Shown here: piece after piece, positions 8,530 through 15,459 of the stretch
How the letters are laid out: each line of letters opens with the position of its first letter
Position numbering within the stretch: position 1 is the stretch's first letter
IMG/VR virus record: IMGVR_UViG_3300051212_000114
Span: 1-42,404 of that record
Length of the DNA: 42,404 bases
Direction: 5' to 3' (one strand)
DNA from: a virus
Translations under genes and position numbers: made by a program
The notes under the pieces: model-generated
What the model saw: the letters and a program-made list of their open reading frames with translations, nothing else
Databases searched by the model: none
What the model was told of the DNA's origin: nothing

Positions 8530-8967
8530 TTATCCTTTGCTACTAGCTCTTAACATCCATGCATGTTTCTTATGAGAATCTAAACGTCCTGCAATAAAAT
8601 CTGCTAGGCCTTGTTCGTTTGCTGAATCTGCTAGATCAAACACTTGTGCTAATAATTCTATAATTTTTGTGTTATCATCCATAAGCTCGGTTATCATTTG
8701 AGCCGCAGGCACAACACCCTGTGGTTCTTCAATTACAGTTAGCTCTTGAAATCGCCCAAGACTCATGGGAGCATAAGAACCTAGAGCACGTAGCTCTTCT
8801 CCAAACTGATCAATGCTGCCATACACTTCTTCGTATATTTTACCAAACAAATCGTGATATTGTAAGAACATTGGTCCTTCAACATTAAAGTGAAAGTAAT
8901 GCGCTTTCATATAAAAGGCAAAACTGCTAGCCATAGCAGTTTTCATTGATTGCTTTAACTCGTCCAT
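8530..8967 (-). CDS. dps: Dps/ferritin-like protein
   Basis: A 145-residue four-helix protein matching the Dps core. H26 and H38 (FHFNVEGP, then QYHDLF) and D53 and E57 (SIDQFGEE) sit at the spacing of the inter-subunit ferroxidase ligands (in E. coli Dps H51, H63, D78 and E82). LGSYAPMSLG and a C-terminal HKKHAWMLRA helix also fit the family. Dps shells oxidise Fe2+ with peroxide, store iron and shield DNA. The Lys-rich DNA-binding tail of E. coli Dps is missing. The gene is coupled by TAATG to the upstream gene in a run of putative head proteins. It could therefore be a virion protein or act in the infected cell; the sequence does not decide. Confidence 0.85.
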   Translation of the reverse strand: MDELKQSMKTAMASSFAFYMKAHYFHFNVEGPMFLQYHDLFGKIYEEVYGSIDQFGEELRALGSYAPMSLGRFQELTVIEEPQGVVPAAQMITELMDDNTKIIELLAQVFDLADSANEQGLADFIAGRLDSHKKHAWMLRASSKG

Positions 8968-9719
8968 TACTCGTCGCCTTCATTTACTGGTACACACTTA
9001 TCTTTGTAAGTTCCGTCTGCTTTTTTAACCTTACCAGCATAACGCTTACCTTTCCAGCAGGCCTTGCCATCTACACCTTTAACTTTTTCTTCCTCTACAT
9101 TTTTTTTAGTAGATGTTATAGGTGTCGCTGGTTTTGCGCCTTGTTCAGGGGGTGTAGATTTTTGTTTCTTTTTTGCTTCCCAATCACTACGCATTTTTTG
9201 ATATTCGGGTTTGTTTAAATCGTATGGTGCAAAATCACCAAGCCCGTTTTTAGATTTTTGTAAAGGAACATCGCTTTCAGCCATGTCCATTGCTTTGTTT
9301 TTATGTTTAACTTCACCCTGTTTTTGAGCTTTCTTTTTGTCCTTATGTGCTCCTGCGGCACCACCTCCTATTGCGGCATTGGCATTTTTAGCCACAGGGT
9401 TACGCGGCTTTGGAGGTTGTTGGCTTTTAACTTCTTGAAGATGCTCGTCAAGTTTGTTTTTTAAATTATCAATTTGATTAATATCTTCTTCTTCAACTAG
9501 TTTTAAATATGTTTTAAACAAACTAGGCGTTTCATCTAGTTTAACAGGCGTAGGCTTTGGTGTATTCATGTACACAATATTTTCAGCCTGTGAAAGACGA
9601 TTGGTTTTTGTGTTCTTACCTTCTGTAACTACCTGTAAAAATTTTTTCATGTCATTAGAACCTTCTACAGGCTTCTCTGAAGCACCGTCTAAGGCCTGTA
9701 GAATTTTCTTCATGTCCAT
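8967..9719 (-). CDS. Mosaic putative virion protein with repeated leader-like peptides (250 aa)
   Basis: A basic, mostly disordered 250-residue protein. The N-terminus holds two related peptides, MKKILQALDG and MKKFLQVVTEG, and a third similar one follows near 67-78 (LFKTYLKLVEEED). Each resembles the T4 capsid-targeting peptide ending in x-x-E. A Gly/Ala-Lys segment follows (AAIGGGAAGAHKDKKKAQK, near 115-133). The C-terminus has a two-cysteine motif, ACWKGKRYAGKVKKADGTYK then CVP, which I recall recurring at ends of structural proteins in marine T4-like phages. No enzyme motif is seen. Position between Dps and the DUF3008 gene supports a head-associated role, by inference. Confidence 0.65.
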   Translation of the reverse strand: MDMKKILQALDGASEKPVEGSNDMKKFLQVVTEGKNTKTNRLSQAENIVYMNTPKPTPVKLDETPSLFKTYLKLVEEEDINQIDNLKNKLDEHLQEVKSQQPPKPRNPVAKNANAAIGGGAAGAHKDKKKAQKQGEVKHKNKAMDMAESDVPLQKSKNGLGDFAPYDLNKPEYQKMRSDWEAKKKQKSTPPEQGAKPATPITSTKKNVEEEKVKGVDGKACWKGKRYAGKVKKADGTYKDKCVPVNEGDE

Positions 9720-9720
9720 T

Positions 9721-11112
9721 TTATAGTCCTGCTAACATTTTTAAATTTGATAGATCCTGACTTTCTTTCATTGCTGGATTTGTTGGCCCAGGTGCCTCCT
9801 GACTCCAACGCTTGCCTTTGTTAGGACCAGATGTAATTACTGGATACTGTCCATCTTTACCTTTTGGTGGTGGAGCTGTTGCACCGTCATCGTTCTGAGG
9901 AACAGTAGTAGGTGCTGCCTTTTTCTTAGTTGCAGGTGCAGTTGAGGCAGCAGTTTCTAACTTTAATTTAGCTTTGGCAATTGCTTCTTTAACCTTGGCT
10001 TTTTTCTCAGGAAGACCTTTGTGCTTGGTGCCGGCAAAGTCTTTGGCGTCTTTGTCTTTCATACCCTTAGCAGCCTTAGCAACTTCTTTGCTGGCTGGCT
10101 TCTCGCCTTTCTTAGCGGCGTGTACCATGCCCATAAATTTTTGTTGTGCTTTGCTAACAGCCTTTTCTGAAACTACTTCTGATTCATACATACCGCCACA
10201 CTCTTTTAGACCATGCACTGGACATTTTTTACCTTTTGGTGAGTGGTTGCATTTTTCATCGGATGCTTCTTTAACTTTGTCTTTCTTAGCACGTAGTTTA
10301 GCAAAATCATCGCCATCTAACTTACCGTTCTTATTAGCATCTAATTTAGCTTGACCGCCTTTTAGGCTCTCGTTAGTTTTCTTACTTACTGCTTTTGATA
10401 CAGCAGTACGTCTCTTCTTTAGGTAGCTGTCAGTCTTATCTTTCTTACCATCATTGTTGATGTCATCATCTTCTTTGCCAACTGGATCTAATTTAGCTTC
10501 ACTGACTTTCTTACCATCTTTTACACGAGTTACAGAACCTTTACCAAAACGTTTTTCCCAAGCCTTGCCTTGTTTTTCTTCTGCTTTGTCAGCGACTTTG
10601 TCACCTGCTTTTTCGGCAGCTGATTTTGACTTAGCCTGACTAGCTGGCTCTGTATGTGGCTCATCTGAGAAACGATCTGGATTTTGTTTGTGACGAGTAA
10701 CACCTTTCTTAGAACGATCAATTTCACCACCAGTTGATGACTTTTCTTCTTTAACAGATTTCTTAGTCATCTTTTCAGCTTGTTTCATTTTAAGCTTCTT
10801 GATAGTTTCTTTGGCTTCTAAGAGTTTGTTCTTTAATTCAGCTTTTTGTTCTTCTGAGTATACATCACTATTTTCTAGTTTTTCACCATACTCTGTAAAT
10901 TTCATTTCATATTCTAGATAGTGATATACGCTGGCAATGTAATCTGCAGCCTTGGTAATTTTGGCTTGAACCCAGCCTTCTAACTGCTGGTTGCCATCTA
11001 GCATTTTAAACAGTTTATAGCTGTAATTGGCTAATTTGTATAAATCAGCTTTAGCCATTGCGCCTTCGTGGTCTGCTGGCATAGCTGATTGTGGTTCGTT
11101 CATATCGTGCAT
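9721..11112 (-). CDS. Modular DUF3008 protein with EF-hand-like loops and Cys/His cluster (463 aa)
   Basis: A Lys-rich 463-residue protein built from several pieces. Residues 22-75 are a helical segment ([19 protein letters not shown], then YHYLEYEM) that I recall as common in marine T4-like phages. Residues 217-228 ([12 protein letters not shown]) and 258-269 ([12 protein letters not shown]) are EF-hand-like calcium loops. Residues 288-305 form a possible zinc knuckle ([18 protein letters not shown]). Residues 318-371 match DUF3008 ([17 protein letters not shown], later [17 protein letters not shown]). It ends NLKMLAGL, echoing DIKRLAGI in the 78-residue gene of this operon. CGGAG precedes the ATG, and a late-type box lies 22 bases upstream. 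Function is unknown; a structural, metal-binding virion protein is plausible. Confidence 0.75.
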   Translation of the reverse strand: MHDMNEPQSAMPADHEGAMAKADLYKLANYSYKLFKMLDGNQQLEGWVQAKITKAADYIASVYHYLEYEMKFTEYGEKLENSDVYSEEQKAELKNKLLEAKETIKKLKMKQAEKMTKKSVKEEKSSTGGEIDRSKKGVTRHKQNPDRFSDEPHTEPASQAKSKSAAEKAGDKVADKAEEKQGKAWEKRFGKGSVTRVKDGKKVSEAKLDPVGKEDDDINNDGKKDKTDSYLKKRRTAVSKAVSKKTNESLKGGQAKLDANKNGKLDGDDFAKLRAKKDKVKEASDEKCNHSPKGKKCPVHGLKECGGMYESEVVSEKAVSKAQQKFMGMVHAAKKGEKPASKEVAKAAKGMKDKDAKDFAGTKHKGLPEKKAKVKEAIAKAKLKLETAASTAPATKKKAAPTTVPQNDDGATAPPPKGKDGQYPVITSGPNKGKRWSQEAPGPTNPAMKESQDLSNLKMLAGL

Positions 11113-11134
11113 GGTAAAAAACTCCGTAGTCTTA

Positions 11135-11141
11135 TATTTAG
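11135..11141 (-). promoter_or_regulatory. T4-type late promoter box (CTAAATA)
   Basis: The minus strand reads GCTAAATATAAG ending 22 bases before the ATG at 11112. There is no -35 box, as expected for T4 late promoters (TATAAATA at -10, recognised with the gp55/gp33 system). It overlaps the stop codon of the preceding gene. The same box recurs before five other late genes in the window. Confidence 0.6.
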
Positions 11142-11668
11142 CGTTTGATGCTTCCGCCGGTCATTAGATTATCGCCATCTAGTGCGTTATCTGTAGGTTT
11201 TTGCATTTTAGGGCTATCGTTAGGGTATACTGCGCCTACTGACATATTGCCCGCAGAAGTTGTGCCAGCTGAAGCTGTTTCAGCAACATCATCTTCTGAT
11301 TTTTTCGTTAGAAAAATTTTGCCCTGTAATTCTGGTTTATTTTTAAGAATAGCAAGGGCGTAGTTATTAGCACCGCGTTTCCAGTCAAAGGATTTAGGCT
11401 CGCCTTTGCTCTTTAAAATTTTACCGTTAATCTTTAAGTACCAAGGTCCGCGATCTCTGTCAATTTGTTGTTGACGGAAATTGCGTTCAAAGTTTGGATC
11501 GTCTTCGTGGCCTAATTCGTGTTGTAGCTCTTGACGTTTAAACTCTCGCTTGTCGTAGTCCATTTGACGTTGTTGATCACGCTCATAATCCATAGGGTTA
11601 TAATAACTGCTTCTTCTACGTCCGTACATTTCTGTCATATTTTCTTGTAAAATTTCAAATGCTTTCAT
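11138..11668 (-). CDS. Putative head-internal protein with capsid-targeting-like leader (176 aa)
   Basis: A 176-residue protein starting [19 protein letters not shown], a leader with L-Q-E and M-T-E steps that resembles the gp21-cleaved peptide of T4 internal proteins. Residues 25-70 are highly charged and Gln/Arg-rich ([20 protein letters not shown]). Residues about 75-125 form the only compact-looking domain, [18 protein letters not shown] with [14 protein letters not shown], a segment I recall from other T4-like phage proteins. The C-terminus is Ser/Ala/Gly/Thr-rich and ends LMTGGSIKR. No catalytic residues are evident. It follows the 78-residue gene with a one-base gap. Confidence 0.65.
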   Translation of the reverse strand: MKAFEILQENMTEMYGRRRSSYYNPMDYERDQQRQMDYDKREFKRQELQHELGHEDDPNFERNFRQQQIDRDRGPWYLKINGKILKSKGEPKSFDWKRGANNYALAILKNKPELQGKIFLTKKSEDDVAETASAGTTSAGNMSVGAVYPNDSPKMQKPTDNALDGDNLMTGGSIKR

Positions 11669-11669
11669 G

Positions 11670-11906
11670 TCATTTCCTTATTCCAGGTCCAATTGGTTTT
11701 TCTCCTGTAAGTTTAGGTAAACTAAACCAAAGTTGAAACCATTCTGGTGTACCAGGTTTTATATTATGTTTTTTCTGTAGCTCACCTTTTTCATTGCCAG
11801 TGAGGCTAATATTACTACCGCCGTATGGATCAACAGGATCGTATTTTAAATATCCCTTAAACTCGTTAATGCCTGCTAGTCGTTTAATATCTTCTAATTC
11901 TGACAT
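11670..11906 (-). CDS. Small conserved phage protein (78 aa)
   Basis: A 78-residue protein beginning MSELEDIKRLAGINEFKGY. The DIKRLAGI segment recurs in the C-terminus of the 463-residue protein of this operon, and I-N-E fits a gp21-type cleavage step. The rest is polar with Pro/Gly turns (DPVDPYGGSNISLTGNEKGE, PGTPEWFQLWFSLPKL). Its ATG overlaps the TAA of the nucleotidyltransferase gene (TAATG), so expression is coupled to it. I do not know a function. Confidence 0.6.
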   Translation of the reverse strand: MSELEDIKRLAGINEFKGYLKYDPVDPYGGSNISLTGNEKGELQKKHNIKPGTPEWFQLWFSLPKLTGEKPIGPGIRK

Positions 11907-13186
11907 TATACACCATACTTATTTTTTTTACGCTTTGGAACTGGACTAGTTTTATTTGTACTGTCTAATTCTTGACTTCGGTTATCACCGCGGTTTAAAT
12001 CTTTATGTTTAGCACCCACTGCCTTATATGCTTTTTTAAGCATTTGGGATTCTGCATCAGTATACGGATGTGTTGATTTCCATTTACCAATCCAACTAGA
12101 TTGATCAATTTCTGGATCGTTAGTACCGTCTGTTCCTGCAACGGCCATACCAAGTCGATACATGGTATAATCGCTGTTCCATCTATCACCGTCAGTGACT
12201 AAGTGCATACCTCTAGTTGGCTTATGCTGTCTCTTAGTTAACTTTGCCTGTTTAGCTTCAGACATAATAGCATCTTCAATCTCGTCAAATGCTTCTTTGA
12301 CAAGACCAAATGCTTTTAAATTTTTATATGGAGTTGATGCATTAACATCAGCAGTGGTATTTTGTTTTGTGATAGTACCAACACCTGCTGCCTCTTCGTT
12401 CTTTGCTGTTTTAGCAGCCTTGGCAGCTTTTCTAGCCATCGAAGCTAGTATTTGATCTTTATAAGGTAAGAGATATTTTGCCACAAGGTCAAAGAATGGT
12501 TCTCCCATTACTGGAGTTTCACTGCTAACACCTGCGGCTTGCGTGAATTTTTTTCTATTACCTTCTAAGACTGCGGCTCGTAAGTCAGTAGCTGAACTAA
12601 CTCTGTCAGCTTTACGCCATTCAATCTCTTTAAAGTTATAATATCCGTGTCTTCCTTCTTTACCGTTTTCTTTTTGTATACCTGGAACATAAACCAATTT
12701 GTCTTTTTCGTCAGTAACAATGTATAATTTTACAGGACCGTGCTTTTTGTACACGTAAGTAGCTAAAGTCCACCATGTCTGTTCACTGACCACGTGACCC
12801 TCAACCCCGCCCCATATAGCTTTCATACATTCAACTTTAACATCAAAAGGCAGCGGGTCTGTAGGGCCAATAGTTGCTTGATTTGTTCCCACATACCACG
12901 TAGGGCTTTGCGACGCGGCAATCCATGCGCCTTTGTGTCCAACATGTGGCGGATTAAAACGACCAAATATAATAGCAACTTCTTGGTCAGATTCTTTTTC
13001 TTTTTCTTTTGCCTGCGCCTTAACACCTGCACTTATTTTTGCTCCTACTCTTTGTCCAAGACTTTGAGTAGCAGGAGCGGCCTTGGCAATATCGTCTCCG
13101 GCTTTTGCAACATCGTCAACAGATCGAGCACCAAGTTTTCCTAATGCTAGACTTGCCTCTGTTGTAAAAAATTCTCTTAGTTTCAT
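11906..13186 (-). CDS. HxGH-type nucleotidyltransferase with phage C-terminal domain
   Basis: A 426-residue protein from the ATG at 13186, two bases past the previous stop and preceded by AGGAAA; a longer frame to 13210 lacks such support. The leader MKLREFFTTEAS resembles the T4 capsid-targeting peptide. An Ala/Lys linker follows to about residue 65. Then comes a cytidylyltransferase-like Rossmann domain: IIFGRFNPPHVGH (HxGH motif, roughly 70-82) and SSATDLR near 195-201, the ISSTxxR motif of NMN/pantetheine-phosphate adenylyltransferases. Such enzymes transfer a nucleotide from NTP with release of pyrophosphate; the substrate here is unknown. The final ~110 residues (KRQHKPTRGMHL, MAVAGTDGTNDPEID, SSWIGKWKSTHPYT) are a separate module I recall from marine phages. 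Confidence 0.8.
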   Translation of the reverse strand: MKLREFFTTEASLALGKLGARSVDDVAKAGDDIAKAAPATQSLGQRVGAKISAGVKAQAKEKEKESDQEVAIIFGRFNPPHVGHKGAWIAASQSPTWYVGTNQATIGPTDPLPFDVKVECMKAIWGGVEGHVVSEQTWWTLATYVYKKHGPVKLYIVTDEKDKLVYVPGIQKENGKEGRHGYYNFKEIEWRKADRVSSATDLRAAVLEGNRKKFTQAAGVSSETPVMGEPFFDLVAKYLLPYKDQILASMARKAAKAAKTAKNEEAAGVGTITKQNTTADVNASTPYKNLKAFGLVKEAFDEIEDAIMSEAKQAKLTKRQHKPTRGMHLVTDGDRWNSDYTMYRLGMAVAGTDGTNDPEIDQSSWIGKWKSTHPYTDAESQMLKKAYKAVGAKHKDLNRGDNRSQELDSTNKTSPVPKRKKNKYGV

Positions 13187-13188
13187 AA

Positions 13189-14421
13189 TTAATTTCCTGC
13201 CGGCACCCATGTAGTTGGAACAAGTTTAATTTTTCCAAATTTATGATGTTTCTGTGGATATCTAACATGACCTTCTCCGTTAGTATCCCATATTTCTCTG
13301 CGAGGCTGTTGTTTAATAGCGGCATCGTATGCATCTTTCATATTTCTTATTTCTTTTATAAGATAAAAAATAGCATCTAGTCCTCCGGGGTGTTCTTGAA
13401 CCATATTAATAATATGACGTTGCTTGGGTTCACTAATACCTTTCTTTTTCATCCATTCAACAAAATCATGACCAGAGAGCTCTGCAAAGTCTCTAGCCCC
13501 TGTAGCATGTTCTTTACTCATTTGATTAAAGAAAGGATAAAAGACACCGTTCTTATCTGCATTAGGCAACGAGTCTAAGAACGCATCAACAGCAGGACCG
13601 TACTGATCAGCATATTGAATAGCTTCTTCAATTTCATCAAGGACGGATTGATCTACTTCTGGAGCAGTTTCTGTATAGATAGGACCTTGAACGATTAATC
13701 CAGGAGTCCCGTTAAACATTTCAAAATCATCTAACGGTTCTTGAGCAGACTCGTCCATACCAAACTCTGGGTAATAAGCATGACCAACTACCATAACTTT
13801 TGCTTGAGCTATTCTTTTTCCTAACTCGCTGCCTGCATCAACGTGATAACAGGTTTTGCTTCTTGGGTTTGGACAGAATGTAAAAATACCGTTAGGATAT
13901 TCAGCTCCACCGTCGTCTAATCTTTTGTTTAGTGCAGGGTCTACGCCATATAATGAGTCTGCATATACAAAGCCAACAAAGTCTTTTGGGGTTGCGGCAT
14001 CAAATAGTGGATATAAGTTTGCAAAGTTTTGTGCAAATGATTGTCGAGCCTTTTGTTGCTCCGGTGTGCCTGGTTTTCCGCTTTGGTTAGCAATGAAGTC
14101 TTTTACTGCGGCAGGACTGTCTGTCTTAACACCTCTACCCCAACCGTTATGACCTGCTAGTATCAGTGGTCCGCCTTTAGTTTCTCTACCCCAATAGACC
14201 TGAGGATTCCCGTCCCACTTTCGACGAAGTGTTGTTGCACCTGGTTTTTCTTCAACTATTTCTTTAAAATGGTTAAGTGCTTCAAGAGTTCCCTTATGAC
14301 CTTTAAAGAAAACAAAGTGTTCTGGATGGTTAAACGGACGTCCGTATTCATCCATGCTGTCAATGTCAACATTTTTTTGTTTCTTAGCTTCTGTAAAAGC
14401 AAATAGTTCTCTTAGTAACAT
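13189..14421 (-). CDS. DUF6267-like protein with ligase-type KxDG motif (410 aa)
   Basis: A 410-residue protein beginning MLLRELFAFTEAKKQK, again a leader resembling the T4 capsid-targeting peptide with a T-E/A step. Residues 31-110 (HPEHFVFFKGHKGTLEALNH, later RRKWDGNPQVYWGRE) match proteins annotated DUF6267 in T4-like phages. K68-W69-D70-G71 has the form of motif I (KxDG) of the ATP-dependent ligase and capping nucleotidyltransferase superfamily. GFVYADSLYG around 145-160 could be motif III and GLIVQGP near 245 motif IV. If real, a nucleotidyl-lysine intermediate and end-joining or repair chemistry would follow, but this is inference from short motifs. It is coupled by TAATG to the gene before it and lies two bases before the nucleotidyltransferase gene. 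Confidence 0.7.
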   Translation of the reverse strand: MLLRELFAFTEAKKQKNVDIDSMDEYGRPFNHPEHFVFFKGHKGTLEALNHFKEIVEEKPGATTLRRKWDGNPQVYWGRETKGGPLILAGHNGWGRGVKTDSPAAVKDFIANQSGKPGTPEQQKARQSFAQNFANLYPLFDAATPKDFVGFVYADSLYGVDPALNKRLDDGGAEYPNGIFTFCPNPRSKTCYHVDAGSELGKRIAQAKVMVVGHAYYPEFGMDESAQEPLDDFEMFNGTPGLIVQGPIYTETAPEVDQSVLDEIEEAIQYADQYGPAVDAFLDSLPNADKNGVFYPFFNQMSKEHATGARDFAELSGHDFVEWMKKKGISEPKQRHIINMVQEHPGGLDAIFYLIKEIRNMKDAYDAAIKQQPRREIWDTNGEGHVRYPQKHHKFGKIKLVPTTWVPAGN

Positions 14422-14774
14422 TATTTTTTATTAGATCTATATTCTTCTGTACATTGTTTAAAAAGCTCTAAGCATACTTTTTCGTGTACATCGTGTGGCA
14501 ACGTTTCTGGTAACTTTCTTATAGGAAACTCTTTAGTGTATGATTTGTAAGCTTCGTGAACAGCACCTCCAAACAACATACGGTCAGCTTTGCCGTGTTG
14601 AAGAGAATGCTTATGCTTGACTAGTTGTGGATAAACATGGCGACGATATACATCATCGTTGTTTTTCATATAAAACAACAGATCGTCCGAGATGTCAAAC
14701 CCTAGATCTTCGTCTTTTTTATTGTTAAAATGCAGATCTATATCAATATTTTCTACTAGTTCTCTAATTCGCAT
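14421..14774 (-). CDS. Conserved T4-like phage protein (117 aa)
   Basis: First gene of the late cargo operon. The 117-residue protein starts MRIRELVENIDIDLHF, related to the leaders of downstream genes. Its body (DDLLFYMKNNDDVYRRHVYP, later AYKSYTKEFPIRKLPETLP) matches a small protein I recall from many marine T4-like phages, of unknown function. It is rich in Asp, Lys and His with a helical C-terminal half (DVHEKVCLELFKQCTEEY). A late-type ATAAATA box lies 39 bases upstream, and the gene overlaps the next as TAATG. A virion or head-assembly role is inferred from context. Confidence 0.7.
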   Translation of the reverse strand: MRIRELVENIDIDLHFNNKKDEDLGFDISDDLLFYMKNNDDVYRRHVYPQLVKHKHSLQHGKADRMLFGGAVHEAYKSYTKEFPIRKLPETLPHDVHEKVCLELFKQCTEEYRSNKK

Positions 14775-14813
14775 GTTCTAAGCCCGTAATTATACAAAGA
14801 CAATGTCTTAGTG

Positions 14814-14820
14814 TATTTAT
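14814..14820 (-). promoter_or_regulatory. T4-type late promoter box (ATAAATA)
   Basis: The minus strand reads GATAAATACAC in the 70-base gap before the ATG at 14774. It differs from the T4 late consensus TATAAATA only in its first base and has no -35 element. It would drive the 14774-to-6652 operon as a late unit. Confidence 0.65.
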
Positions 14821-14844
14821 CTTAGGGTTTGATCTACGACTAAA

Positions 14845-15459
14845 CTAATTTTTAACAATAGTTTCTATCTTGTTGATACAGCCGCCCAGCATCATCTTAG
14901 CCATCATTAGCTGTTTTTCGCCCTTGACATAGAAGTAACTGCCGCCCCAACTTAACGGACGTAACAGTTCTTGCTTACAGCTATTTGTAAGTTTAATTTT
15001 ACTGTTAGTCTCTGCCCACTCTACAAAATTATCCTGTCGTTTGTTACTTTTGCCCAGGGTGACTCTGTAGTCAAAGTTAATTTTAGGCATTATGATAGTA
15101 CCCTCTTCTATGGGCTTACTAGGGGCACTGGTATATTTTACTCGTGTAGTATCGAGTTTAACTAACATATCTATATCTTGAGAAGAATTTGTATAGAAAC
15201 TTATAAAAGGATTCTCAACTCTAAGATCAAAGTCAGACATTTTTAGTATAGTCTTTGCTAACTTTAGGCAATAATCAAAATCCTCTATGGTTTTTATTTT
15301 ATTATATGGATTTTTACCTACACCAATACCGCTTTCTTTGATCTTATCAATAGCGTAATTAAAATTCTTACCTCTAAAAAACTGAGCAGCCGGACATACC
15401 AGTACTGCTTTGTACTGGTATTTTCCTTGAAACAGTCTTCTAGTTTGCTTGACTAACAT
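14845..15459 (-). CDS. Conserved T4-like phage protein of unknown function (204 aa)
   Basis: A 204-residue, basic, alpha/beta-looking protein. The N-terminus RRLFQGKYQYKAVLVCPAAQ, the middle LRVENPFISFYTN and the end WGGSYFYVKGEKQLMMAKMM follow the pattern of a protein I recall in many marine T4-like phages, where it has no assigned function. It starts inside the clpA 3' end with a 20-base overlap, so it is translated from the dnaJ-clpA message. No catalytic motif is certain. The conserved basic residues and the company of ClpA suggest an early or middle intracellular role rather than a virion part, but this is weak inference. Confidence 0.65.
   Translation of the reverse strand: MLVKQTRRLFQGKYQYKAVLVCPAAQFFRGKNFNYAIDKIKESGIGVGKNPYNKIKTIEDFDYCLKLAKTILKMSDFDLRVENPFISFYTNSSQDIDMLVKLDTTRVKYTSAPSKPIEEGTIIMPKINFDYRVTLGKSNKRQDNFVEWAETNSKIKLTNSCKQELLRPLSWGGSYFYVKGEKQLMMAKMMLGGCINKIETIVKN

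Noticed and set aside
9974-10354. Plus-strand open frames inside long minus-strand genes (this one and many others)
   Set aside because: They mirror the codon pattern of recognised minus-strand genes, lack ribosome sites and show no known motif.
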